From assembly GCF_000968015.1 (NCBI RefSeq), contig NZ_LACH01000002.1, positions 134,840 to 198,839 of the forward strand: a stretch of DNA of 64,000 bases. The letters are read 5' to 3'. Below, piece after piece: positions 8,331 to 17,294 of the stretch. The notes under the pieces were generated by a model. It ran no database searches. It saw nothing but the letters and a program-made list of their open reading frames with translations, and had not been told where the DNA came from. The number at the start of each line of letters is the position of its first letter. Position 1 is the first letter of the stretch. The stretch is from Pseudomonas fluorescens (GTDB taxonomy: Bacteria > Pseudomonadota > Gammaproteobacteria > Pseudomonadales > Pseudomonadaceae). A program made the position numbers and the translations under genes.

Positions 8331-10279
8331 CAGTGGGCCTCCGCAGGTTCACGTTGGGCCGGTTTGGTCGGCTTGCTCGGGGCAGCGTCTTCGAGCAACG
8401 CGTCCGCCACCAGTTCGGCAATGTCCTTGATCAGCGGCCGTGGTTCGACCACGCCCTCAAGCATCGCGGTGCACTGTGGACAACCCACGGCCACCAGTTC
8501 GGCGCCAGTTTCGCGGATGTCTTCCATGCGCATGTCGGGGATCCGTTGCTTGCCCGGGATGTCGGTGATCGGCGCACCGCCGCCGCCGCCGCAGCAGCGC
8601 GAGCGGAAACCGGAGCGTTGCATTTCCTTGATCTCGATACCCAGGGCGCGCAGCACTTCACGCGGTGCCTCGTATTCGCCGTTGTAGCGGCCGAGGTAGC
8701 ACGGATCGTGATAAGTCACGCTGCTGCCTTTGTGCTGGCCGAGGTTCAGGGCGCCAGCGCCGATGATTTCCGCCATGTAAGTGCTGTGGTGCTGCACAAC
8801 GTAGTTGCCGTCGAAGGCGCCGTACTCGTTTTTCAGCACGTGGAAGCTGTGCGGGTCGCAGGTGACGATGCGGTTGAAGCTGTACTTGGCCAGGGTCTGG
8901 ATGTTGCGTTTGGCCAACAACTGGAAGGTGGCTTCGTCGCCCAGACGTCGGGCCACGTCACCGCTGTCGCGTTCTTCAAGCCCCAGCACGGCGAAGTCGA
9001 CCTTGGCCGCTTTCAGCACTTTGACGAAGGCGCGCAAGGTACGCTGGTTGCGCATGTCGAAGGCACCGTCGCCGACCCAGAACAGCACGTCGACCGACTT
9101 CTTCTCGCTCATCAGATTGAGGTTCAAATCCGCCGCCCAGTTCATCCGTCCGCCCGGGGCGAAACCGCCAGGGTTGTCGGTGGCGATCAGGTTTTCCAGG
9201 ACTTCGGCGCCCTTGTTCGGGGTCGCGCCTTTTTCCAGGGTCAGGTGGCGGCGCATGTCGACGATGGCGTCGACGTGCTCGATCATCATCGGGCACTCCT
9301 CGACGCAGGCACGGCAAGTGGTGCAGGACCACAAGGTTTCAGCGTCCACCAGACCGTTGACGATCGGTTGATGCGGATTACCGGCGTGCTCGCCGATCGC
9401 CTTGCCCGGATACGGGCTGCCGGCGAATTTGGCGTCGGTGCCACCGGCCAGGCCAACGACCATGTCTTGAATCAGTTTTTTCGGGTTCAGCGGCTGACCG
9501 GCAGCGAACGCCGGGCACGCGGCTTCGCACTTACCGCACTGCACGCAAGCGTCGAAGCCGAGCAGTTGGTTCCAGGTGAAATCCTTGGGTTTTTCCACGC
9601 CCAGTGGCGCGGTCGGATCGTTCAGGTCCAGCGGTTTCAAACCGGTGGAACGGCCACCACCAAAGCGTTCGGCGCGACGATGCCAGGCCAAGTGCAAAGC
9701 ACCGGCGAAGGCGTGCTTCATCGGCCCGCCCCAGGTCATGCCGAAGAACAGTTCGCTAACGCCCCACAGCACACCAACGCCGAGGATCGCAGCCACCACC
9801 CAACCGCCGAAGTTTTCCGGAAGGATGCCGGCGACCGGCAGGGTCAACAGGAAAAAACTTACCGAGAACGCCAACAGGCTTTTCGGCAGGCGCATCCACG
9901 GGCCTTTGGACAAACGGGCCGGCGGGTTGCGACGACGCAGGTACACAAAGATCGCACCGACGAACATCACCGCCGTCATCAACAGCAGTGCATAGCCGAG
10001 GATGCGGTTATGCAGGCCAAAACCGTGCACCAGAATCGCCAGCACGATAGACGCCACCGCACCACCGGCCGTGGCAACGTGAGTGTTGGCGATGTATTTG
10101 TCCCGCGCCACCACATGGTGCAAATCGACCATGTAACGCTTGGGCATGGCGAACAGGCCGCCGATCAGGTCGACTTTCGAAGCCCGGCCTCGGCGCCACA
10201 TAGCCACCCGCCGCAACGCGCCGAGGACAGCGAGGCCCAAGGCGGCGAACAACAGGATTGGAAGAAGGGTGTTCAACAT
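8330..10279 (-). CDS. dgcB: Dimethylglycine demethylase iron-sulfur membrane subunit DgcB
   Basis: 649 residues. The first about 180 contain several hydrophobic helices (10-28, 72-87, 92-114, 135-153, 160-180), then two ferredoxin-type [4Fe-4S] motifs, CVQCGKCEAACPAF (C245, C248, C251, C255) and CTTCRACVEECP (C319, C322, C325, C329), then a cysteine-rich CCG-type domain (HDPCYLG and CCGGGGG). This is the heterodisulfide-reductase/glycolate-oxidase-like electron module. It passes electrons from DgcA to ETF or quinone at the membrane. GGGAG precedes ATG 10279. Equivalent to PA5399. Confidence 0.92.
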   Translation of the reverse strand: MLNTLLPILLFAALGLAVLGALRRVAMWRRGRASKVDLIGGLFAMPKRYMVDLHHVVARDKYIANTHVATAGGAVASIVLAILVHGFGLHNRILGYALLLMTAVMFVGAIFVYLRRRNPPARLSKGPWMRLPKSLLAFSVSFFLLTLPVAGILPENFGGWVVAAILGVGVLWGVSELFFGMTWGGPMKHAFAGALHLAWHRRAERFGGGRSTGLKPLDLNDPTAPLGVEKPKDFTWNQLLGFDACVQCGKCEAACPAFAAGQPLNPKKLIQDMVVGLAGGTDAKFAGSPYPGKAIGEHAGNPHQPIVNGLVDAETLWSCTTCRACVEECPMMIEHVDAIVDMRRHLTLEKGATPNKGAEVLENLIATDNPGGFAPGGRMNWAADLNLNLMSEKKSVDVLFWVGDGAFDMRNQRTLRAFVKVLKAAKVDFAVLGLEERDSGDVARRLGDEATFQLLAKRNIQTLAKYSFNRIVTCDPHSFHVLKNEYGAFDGNYVVQHHSTYMAEIIGAGALNLGQHKGSSVTYHDPCYLGRYNGEYEAPREVLRALGIEIKEMQRSGFRSRCCGGGGGAPITDIPGKQRIPDMRMEDIRETGAELVAVGCPQCTAMLEGVVEPRPLIKDIAELVADALLEDAAPSKPTKPAQREPAEAH

Positions 10280-10343
10280 GGTGGAGCTCCCAAAGACCTC
10301 GGGGTCTTGCAGGCCAAACTACCTGGATGCCTTGCTCGATTCC

Positions 10344-10434
10344 TGTGGGAGCGAGCTTGCTCGCGAAGACGGACTGACATTCAACATCGATGTCGACTGA
10401 TCCACCGCTTTCGCGAGCAGGCTCACTCCTACAG
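10344..10434. repeat. REP pair inside the dgcA-dgcB junction
   Basis: GTGGGAGCGAGCTTGCTCGC and its degenerate inverted partner TCGCGAGCAGGCTCACTCCT flank the shared CATTCAACATCGATGTCG spacer. It sits between dgcA and dgcB, genes expected to be co-transcribed, so the hairpin may set different mRNA levels of the two subunits. Confidence 0.85.
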
Positions 10435-10450
10435 GGTTATCCACAAGCTC

Positions 10451-12511
10451 TTAGAAATCCTTGCACAACCGCAGCGCGTCGTAGATCGCCGCGTGGGTGT
10501 TGCGCTGCGCCACGCAGTCGCCGATGCGGAACAGCAAGTAGCCGTCCCCCGCCTGGCTCAGCGAAGGTTGCGGCTTGATCGCGAACAAGGCTTCGATGTC
10601 CATCTGGCCTTTGTTGCGCGAGCCTTCCTTCAGGGCGTAGTAGATTTCTTCGTCCGGACGCACGCCGTTTTCGACGACGACCTGGTCCACCACCCGCTCC
10701 TCTTTGGCGCCGGTGTATTCGTTTTCCAGCACCGCCACCAGCTTGTCGCCTTCGCGGTAGACCTTCTCCAGCATCATGTCCCCGGTCATGATCACTTCTT
10801 TCGGGTACATGCTGCGGTAGTACGTCGGGAACGAGGTGCCGCCAATCGCCACGCCCGGCTTGATGTCGTCAGTGACGATCTCGACCTGGCTGCCCTTGTC
10901 GGCGAGGAAGTCGGCGGTGGACATCCCGGTGAACTCGCAAATGGTGTCGTAGACCAGCACGTTCTTGCCCGGTGCAACCTTGCCGTCGAGGATGTCCCAG
11001 CTGCTGACGACCAGGCCTTCAGCCGCGCCCCAATGTTCGTTCTGCTCCAGGAATGGATGGCCACCGACGGCGAGCACCACCACGTCCGGACGCAGATCGA
11101 GAATGGTTGCCGCATCGGCCGCCACGCCCAGGCGCAGGTCGACTTTCAAACGCGCCAATTCCAGTTGGAACCAGCGAGTGATACCGGCGATCTGATCCCG
11201 TTGCGGGGCTTTCGAGGCGGTCGTGATCTGGCCACCGATGAATTCTTTCTTCTCGAACAGGGTCACGTCGTGGCCACGTTCGGCCGACACACGCGCCGCT
11301 TCCATCCCGGCAGGGCCGGCACCAACCACCACAACTTTGCGCTTCACACCGGTCGACTTCTCGATGATATGCGGCACGCCCATGTATTCACGGGAGGTTG
11401 CGGCGTTCTGGATGCACAACACGTCCAGACCCTGATATTGACGGTCGATGCAGTAGTTGGCGCCGACGCATTGTTTGATCTGGTCGACCTGACCCATTTT
11501 GATCTTGGCAATCAGGTGCGGGTCGGCGATGTGGGCGCGGGTCATGCCGACCATGTCGACGTAGCCGCCTTCCAGAATACGGGTCGCCTGGTTCGGGTCC
11601 TTGATGTTCTGCGCGTGCAGTACCGGGGCCTTCACCACTTCCTTGATACCGGCGGCCAAATGCAGGAATGGCTCCGGTGGATAACTCATGTTCGGAATAA
11701 CGTTGGCCAGGGTGTTGTGGGTGTCGCAACCCGAACCGACCACGCCGATGAAGTCGATCATTCCGGTGTCGTCGTAGTACTTGGCGATCTGCTTCATGTC
11801 CTCGTGGGACAAGCCATCCGGGTGGAATTCATCACCGCACAGACGGATGCCGACGCAGAAATCCGGGCCGACTTCAGCTCGCACAGCCTTGATTACTTCC
11901 AGGCCGAAACGCATGCGGTTCTCGAAGCTGCCGCCCCATTCGTCGGTACGTTTGTTGACGCGCGGGCTCCAGAACTGGTCGATCATGTGCTGGTGCACGG
12001 CGGACAGCTCGACGCCGTCCAGGCCACCGGCCTTGGCCCGCGCGGCGGCGCTGGCGTAGTTGCCGATCACCCGCCAGATTTCTTCCGGCTCGATGGTTTT
12101 GCAGGTCGCGCGGTGCACCGGCTCACGGATACCCGATGGCGACAGCAGGGTTGGCCAATGCTCGCCGTCCCAACGGGAACGACGACCCATGTGAGTAATC
12201 TGGATCATGATCTTGGCGCCATGCTTGTGCATGGCATCGGCCAGATTCTGGAAGTGCGGAATGATCCGGTCGTCGGCCAGGTTGACCGACTTCCACCAGC
12301 CTTGCGGGCTGTCGATGGCCACACTGGAGGAACCGCCGCAAATCGCCAGGCCGATCCCGCCCTTGGCTTTCTCTTCGTAATATTTGACGTACCGGTCGGT
12401 GGTCATGCCGCCGTCGGTGGCATAGACCTCAGCGTGCGCGGTGCTGAGCACGCGGTTACGGATGGTCAGTTTGCCGATCTGGATCGGCTGGAACATTGCT
12501 TCGAAAGCCAT
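10451..12511 (-). CDS. dgcA: Dimethylglycine demethylase catalytic subunit DgcA
   Basis: 686-residue protein of the trimethylamine-dehydrogenase/2,4-dienoyl-CoA-reductase type: an N-terminal old-yellow-enzyme FMN barrel (to about 380, with AVHQHMIDQF and MTRAHIADP), an Fe-S linker and a C-terminal FAD/NAD-type Rossmann region (VVVVGAGPAGMEAA, 393-406). Oxidatively demethylates dimethylglycine to sarcosine. In the Fe-S linker C348, C354 and C366 are present, but the cysteine expected at the CxxC position is alanine (CVGANYC), an oddity compared with trimethylamine dehydrogenase. Equivalent to PA5398. Confidence 0.92.
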   Translation of the reverse strand: MAFEAMFQPIQIGKLTIRNRVLSTAHAEVYATDGGMTTDRYVKYYEEKAKGGIGLAICGGSSSVAIDSPQGWWKSVNLADDRIIPHFQNLADAMHKHGAKIMIQITHMGRRSRWDGEHWPTLLSPSGIREPVHRATCKTIEPEEIWRVIGNYASAAARAKAGGLDGVELSAVHQHMIDQFWSPRVNKRTDEWGGSFENRMRFGLEVIKAVRAEVGPDFCVGIRLCGDEFHPDGLSHEDMKQIAKYYDDTGMIDFIGVVGSGCDTHNTLANVIPNMSYPPEPFLHLAAGIKEVVKAPVLHAQNIKDPNQATRILEGGYVDMVGMTRAHIADPHLIAKIKMGQVDQIKQCVGANYCIDRQYQGLDVLCIQNAATSREYMGVPHIIEKSTGVKRKVVVVGAGPAGMEAARVSAERGHDVTLFEKKEFIGGQITTASKAPQRDQIAGITRWFQLELARLKVDLRLGVAADAATILDLRPDVVVLAVGGHPFLEQNEHWGAAEGLVVSSWDILDGKVAPGKNVLVYDTICEFTGMSTADFLADKGSQVEIVTDDIKPGVAIGGTSFPTYYRSMYPKEVIMTGDMMLEKVYREGDKLVAVLENEYTGAKEERVVDQVVVENGVRPDEEIYYALKEGSRNKGQMDIEALFAIKPQPSLSQAGDGYLLFRIGDCVAQRNTHAAIYDALRLCKDF

Positions 12512-12526
12512 GGCGGGTTCCTCGAC

Positions 12527-13057
12527 TTACAACGGCTTGACGGTGAACAAACCGTCGTCGTGGCCTTCTTCGGAGCCACCGTAGACTTGTTCGGCAACCG
12601 TACGGATCTTGCTGCCGCGGGCTTGCAGAATCTGATCCATCGCGCCGGCAAACCAGCCCGTGAACATGTAGTCGACTTTGCGGCCGACCTTGCCGTACAC
12701 ATAAACGAACGCAGAGTGTTCGAGCTTGACGCTGGCAGTGCCTTTGTCGAGGTCGATGTCCTGGATCTTGAACAGGCCCCAGCCGCGCTGCGACAGGCGC
12801 TTCATGTAGTGTTCGAACACCGCAACGCCTTCCAGGCCGTGGCACTCAGCTTCTTTTTCACACCAGTGCCAGGCCGATTTGTAGCCGGCCTTGTAGAGGA
12901 TCTCGGCGTAGGCGTCGGCGCCCAGCACTTCCTCGATGCCCATGTGGTTGTTGACGAAGAAGTGACGCGGTACATACAGCATTGGCAGGGCGTCGGAGGT
13001 CCAGACACCGGTTTCGCTGTCGACTTCGATTGGCAATTGCGGGGCGATCTTGGCCAT
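12527..13057 (-). CDS. DUF5943-type protein of the dimethylglycine operon
   Basis: 176-residue soluble protein equivalent in place and length to PA5397. It begins MAKIAPQLPIEVDSETGVW and has a 4-vinyl-reductase/V4R-like feel: GADAYAEILYKAGYKSAW, a conserved CH...AVFEHYMKRLSQRGWG segment and a C-terminal FTGWFAGAMDQIL. Fifteen bases upstream of dgcA, so surely co-transcribed. Exact role in dimethylglycine breakdown is unknown; a chaperone or accessory role is only a guess. Confidence 0.75.
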   Translation of the reverse strand: MAKIAPQLPIEVDSETGVWTSDALPMLYVPRHFFVNNHMGIEEVLGADAYAEILYKAGYKSAWHWCEKEAECHGLEGVAVFEHYMKRLSQRGWGLFKIQDIDLDKGTASVKLEHSAFVYVYGKVGRKVDYMFTGWFAGAMDQILQARGSKIRTVAEQVYGGSEEGHDDGLFTVKPL

Positions 13058-13135
13058 GGAAACTTAACTCCAGAAAAATTTTGGTGTTGCCCCCGGCACG
13101 GATGGCCGGGGGAAAGGATTCAGAGGTGCTGTGGC

Positions 13136-14113
<978 letters not shown>

Positions 14114-14361
14114 CAGGCTGTCCCCTATTAGCGATTCATGCGCCGAATCGTGTGCCGGCGCTTTGGGGCCAGCATATGCCTGAGGGAGGGGGCAGCCGGG
14201 TGCAAAAACGACAGGGGGTTTGCCGAAAGCGTCAATCCGCGACAAAGGGTCGTCGTCGGACGTCATGAGCCACCTGTTCAAGGGCCTGCGCATGGGCCAG
14301 AATTCGCGCCACTACTGGATGTTTCACTGGATGCTTTACTGGAATAAGGGGCGACGGCGCA

Positions 14362-14763
14362 ATGAAATCGATCTTCCTGGCATTGGCACTGATAGCGACC
14401 GGCGTACACGCGGCTGAAGAATCCGACGATAACCCCTGCGACAAAGTCGAAAACGAAGTCCAGACTCTTGAATGCTCGACCTACAGCAGAACCACCGCCG
14501 AAGACCTGCTGAGCGAAAACCTCAAAAGCCTGACCGAGCGCATGCAAACGCTCTACGGCAAGAACCCGGCGCAACTGACCGACATCACCGCCAAGATCAA
14601 GGCCGCACAACAGCAGTGGCTGAAGACCCGGGATGCAGACTGCGCGGTTGAAGCGTTTCCGGCGACGAGCGGTAGCAAGGCATTCACGATTGCGCAGAAT
14701 GATTGCGTGGCGCGGATGAGTGATGAGCGGTCGGAGTTCTTGGAGTCGATTGGGCAGCAGTAA
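14362..14763 (+). CDS. LprI/DUF1311-like exported protein
   Basis: 133 residues with a short signal peptide (MKSIFLALALIATGVHAA). The mature part shows the DUF1311/LprI cysteine and tryptophan pattern: C, C, then QQQWLKTRDADC and NDCVARMSDERSEFLE. LprI of mycobacteria inhibits lysozyme, but many proteobacterial members have no known function. A GAATAAGGGGCG stretch may serve as ribosome site. Monocistronic as far as can be seen. Confidence 0.75.
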   Translation: MKSIFLALALIATGVHAAEESDDNPCDKVENEVQTLECSTYSRTTAEDLLSENLKSLTERMQTLYGKNPAQLTDITAKIKAAQQQWLKTRDADCAVEAFPATSGSKAFTIAQNDCVARMSDERSEFLESIGQQ

Positions 14764-14930
14764 ACATTATCGTCCGTCGGAAGCTGGTGCTGTCGCCAGC
14801 TTTCTAACCGCAAGAAATGACCTGTCCCACAAGCAGTTTTCATCACGCCTACAACCGCCCTTTAGCTCAATAAACGACCGTTTCAGCCGGGCAACACGCC
14901 GACACGGTTCGTTTGTTTGCGACCTGGAAA

Positions 14931-14970
14931 ATATAAGTAAAGATTCGCAAATCTTATAAAAGACTTATAT
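14931..14970. promoter_or_regulatory. Inverted repeats before the toxin-antitoxin locus, candidate autoregulatory operator
   Basis: ATATAAGT (14931-14938) pairs with ACTTATAT (14963-14970), and inside it AAGATT (14940-14945) pairs with AATCTT (14950-14955). The block is A/T-rich, ends six bases before the toxin start and fits the place where a RelB/HigA-type antitoxin would bind. Binding is inferred. Confidence 0.5.
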
Positions 14971-14976
14971 CCCCCT

Positions 14977-15230
14977 ATGAACAGCATCCACTGGACTCGA
15001 AAGGCCGTTAAGCAGCTGCTGAAATTGCATTCCGCTCATCAGATCCAGGTGCGTGATGCATCACGGTGCTGGCTGACATGCCTGATGTGGGCAACGTCAA
15101 AGCACCGGTTGGTCATGATTACGCCTACCGTCCGCGAGTCGGCAATTATCGGATCATGTTCGACTGGGATGGCGCAATTAAAGTGATCAGTATCCAAGAG
15201 GTCAAAAAACGCGATGAGCGCACCTACTGA
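14977..15230 (+). pseudogene. RelE/HigB-type toxin gene with a one-base deletion
   Basis: The first 28 codons (MNSIHWTRKAVKQLLKLH...) are in one frame. From base 15060 the rest continues in the frame shifted by one base: ITVLADMPDVGNVKA..., then YRPRVGNYRIMFDWDG and VISIQEVKKRDERTY, a typical RelE-superfamily end. One base is missing between 15058 and 15060. As written, translation goes off frame and stops at 15186. The restored end overlaps the antitoxin start by 17 bases, the normal arrangement of a toxin-first operon. Likely an inactivated mRNA-interferase; a sequencing error remains possible. Confidence 0.75.
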
Positions 15231-15537
15231 CGTTCAAATTATTAATGACGCTGACGGAAACCCCGCCTTCGTGGTTATTCCATACGCGCAATACGTGGCG
15301 CAAAAAATCGAATCCGATCTGACCCCTCATGAGGTGGTCAGCCGTATCGTCGACGGCGCAACGCCAATTCGCGCCTGGCGCGAACATCTGAACCTTACTC
15401 AGGATGAAGTGGCCAAACGCATGGGTATCTCCCAACCGGCCTTTGCCCAGCAGGAGACCGTCGCCAAGCCTCGCAAGGCGACCCGTGAGAAAATTGCCGC
15501 GGCTTTTGGCATCAACGCCGATCAGCTTGAGCTGTAA
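15214..15537 (+). CDS. Antitoxin, XRE-type helix-turn-helix protein
   Basis: 107 residues. The N-terminal part (VQIINDADGNPAFVVIPYAQYVA) resembles the Phd-like toxin-neutralising segment of some RelB/HigA antitoxins. The C-terminal XRE helix-turn-helix reads LTQDEVAKRMGISQPAFAQQ and ends with FGINADQLEL. It would bind DNA at the palindromes upstream and neutralise the RelE-type toxin. Intact although the toxin gene before it is frameshifted. Confidence 0.8.
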   Translation: MSAPTDVQIINDADGNPAFVVIPYAQYVAQKIESDLTPHEVVSRIVDGATPIRAWREHLNLTQDEVAKRMGISQPAFAQQETVAKPRKATREKIAAAFGINADQLEL

Positions 15538-15569
15538 GCTGCACGCCACCAGCCAGTTAAGGAATTCAA

Positions 15570-15986
15570 ATGAAAATCTGCGGCATCGAAATCAAAGGCA
15601 GCGAAGCTATCATCGCTGTGGCCTCTCTCGACGGTCAGGCGCTGAGCCACGTCGCCCTGGCCACCAAGAAAATCGCCCTCGACGATGACGACGAAGCCGC
15701 CAACGTCAAAGTCTTCGCCGCTCAAGTCGCCTCGTTCGTGCGCGAGAACTCCATCGACCGGATCGCGATCAAGAAGCGCAGCAAGAAAGGCGAATTCGCC
15801 GGTGGGCCGACCACGTTCAAGATCGAAGGCGTTTTTCAGTTACTGGAGAATTGCGAGGTCACGCTGCTGTCGCCGCAGACCATCAATGCGCAGAACAAGA
15901 AATTTGATTTCGAATTGCCGGCCACGCTGAACAAGTATCAGCATGAAGCTTACAAGGCGGCGTGTTCCGGCCTGATGAAAAAGTAA
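15570..15986 (+). CDS. DUF3010 family protein
   Basis: 138 residues starting MKICGIEIKGSEAIIAVASL, an RNase-H-like first strand pattern, with FAAQVASFVRENSIDRIAIK and KKRSKKGEFAGGPTTFK in the middle. This matches the DUF3010 family of small soluble proteins, found widely in gammaproteobacteria, with no known function. AAGGAATTC precedes the ATG. It is 32 bases after the antitoxin gene but is probably unrelated. Confidence 0.75.
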   Translation: MKICGIEIKGSEAIIAVASLDGQALSHVALATKKIALDDDDEAANVKVFAAQVASFVRENSIDRIAIKKRSKKGEFAGGPTTFKIEGVFQLLENCEVTLLSPQTINAQNKKFDFELPATLNKYQHEAYKAACSGLMKK

Positions 15987-16005
15987 GACTGCAGCAAATC
16001 AAAAC

Positions 16006-16097
16006 TGTGGGAGCGAGCTTGCTCGCGATGAGGCCAGTACATTCAACATTGATGTCGGCTGATCCACCGCTATCGCGAGCAAGCTCGCTCCCACAGG
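16006..16097. repeat. REP pair (GTGGGAGCGAGC family)
   Basis: CTGTGGGAGCGAGCTTGCTC and its inverted partner enclose the CATTCAACATTGATGTCG spacer. It lies between the convergent ends of the DUF3010 gene and cdhR. Confidence 0.9.
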
Positions 16098-16124
16098 GTT
16101 TTCTGTTGCTGTCGAAATTTGTGT

Positions 16125-17084
16125 TCAGACCAGTTCCCGGCCATCTCCCAAACGCCGCCGGTCTTCCCGCGGACACCGCTCAAACCGCGCCCGATAGCTG
16201 CGGGTGAAATACGACGGCGACTCAAACCCGCACGCAATACTCACTTCCAACACACTCATATCCGTCTGCCGCAACAACTGCCGCGCTTTCTCCAGCCGCA
16301 GGCGCAGGTAGAAATTGCTCGGCGTGTCGTGCAAATGCAGCCGAAACAATCGCTCGAGCTGCCGTCGCGTGACTTTGATCGATTCGGCCAATTCCAGCGT
16401 GCTCAGCGGCGGTTCGCTGTGCTGCTCCATCTCGCCAATCACATGCACCAGTTTCTTGTTGCTGATGCCATAACGCGTGGCGACTTCCATGCGTTGGTGG
16501 TCTTTGCGCGGGCGGATGCGACCGAGCACGAATTGTTCGCTGACCTGGATCGCCAGTTCCGGGCCGTGGGCCTGGCTGATGAGGTCGAGCATCAGGTCGA
16601 TGGAAGCGGTGCCGCCGGCGGAGGTAATGCGTCGACGGTCGATCTCGAACAGCTCCTGGGTAACGCTGAGCTGTGGATAAGACTCCTTGAACGCGTCGAT
16701 GGCTTCCCAGTGCAGGGTCAAGCGGTGGCCGTCGAGCAGGCCGGCCTCGGCGAGGATGAAGCTGCCGGTGTCGATGGCGCCGAGGGTCACGCATTCGTTG
16801 TCCAGCCGGCGCAACCAGTGCTCCAGCGCGGGGGTAGCGAATTTCAAGGGTTCGAAGCCGGCGACCACTAACAAGGTTGCACCTTTCTTCAGCGGTTCGA
16901 GCGCGGCATCGGCGTTGACCGACATGCCGTTGCTGGCCAACACCGCCCCGCCGTCCGCGCTGAGCACATGCCAGCGATACAGCTCGCCACGAAAGCGATT
17001 GGCGACCCGCAGCGGCTCGATGGCCGAGATAAATCCAATCGCCGAGAAACCCGGCATCAACAAGAAGTAGAAATCCTGGGACAT
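16125..17084 (-). CDS. cdhR: Carnitine catabolism regulator CdhR (GATase1-AraC)
   Basis: 319 residues. The N-terminal DJ-1/PfpI-like domain (FYFLLMPGFSAIGFISAIEP...) senses ligand and the C-terminal AraC domain has two helix-turn-helices (TLELAESIKVTRRQLERLF and SVLEVSIACGFESPSYFTR). In P. aeruginosa the homologue PA5389 activates carnitine breakdown genes. ATG 17084 chosen from family length; the ribosome site is weak (GAGTGCGCTCC). Divergent from caiX, with a 21-bp direct repeat in between as likely target. Start of the carnitine locus. Confidence 0.9.
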   Translation of the reverse strand: MSQDFYFLLMPGFSAIGFISAIEPLRVANRFRGELYRWHVLSADGGAVLASNGMSVNADAALEPLKKGATLLVVAGFEPLKFATPALEHWLRRLDNECVTLGAIDTGSFILAEAGLLDGHRLTLHWEAIDAFKESYPQLSVTQELFEIDRRRITSAGGTASIDLMLDLISQAHGPELAIQVSEQFVLGRIRPRKDHQRMEVATRYGISNKKLVHVIGEMEQHSEPPLSTLELAESIKVTRRQLERLFRLHLHDTPSNFYLRLRLEKARQLLRQTDMSVLEVSIACGFESPSYFTRSYRARFERCPREDRRRLGDGRELV

Positions 17085-17169
17085 GGAGCGCACTCGATTG
17101 GCAGGTAACGAGAGGGCGGGGAGCGTGTGGTCGTTGATACGCCACTTGCGACAGGCAATCAAGAGCGCA

Positions 17170-17204
17170 GGTCGCTGCAGTGCAAGAGCTGGTCGCCGCA
17201 GTGC
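17170..17204 (+). promoter_or_regulatory. 21-bp-spaced direct repeat before caiX, candidate CdhR site
   Basis: GGTCGCTGCAGTGC at 17170-17183 and GGTCGCCGCAGTGC at 17191-17204 differ at one base and are exactly 21 bases apart, i.e. two helical turns, the classic AraC-family operator layout. It sits in the cdhR-caiX intergenic region about 90 bases before the caiX start. CdhR binding is inferred. Confidence 0.55.
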
Positions 17205-17294
17205 GCTTTAGCGGGCCTTAAGCTGCGTAACTTGGCATCACCGGCGCACGAAGATGACCGGACCCACAATAACGAACTGCCGAGGAAACCTGAG

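Noticed and set aside
16006..16097. CRISPR repeat
   Set aside because: The regular GTGGGAGCGAGC units across the window are inverted REP pairs in single gaps between genes, not arrays with spacers.
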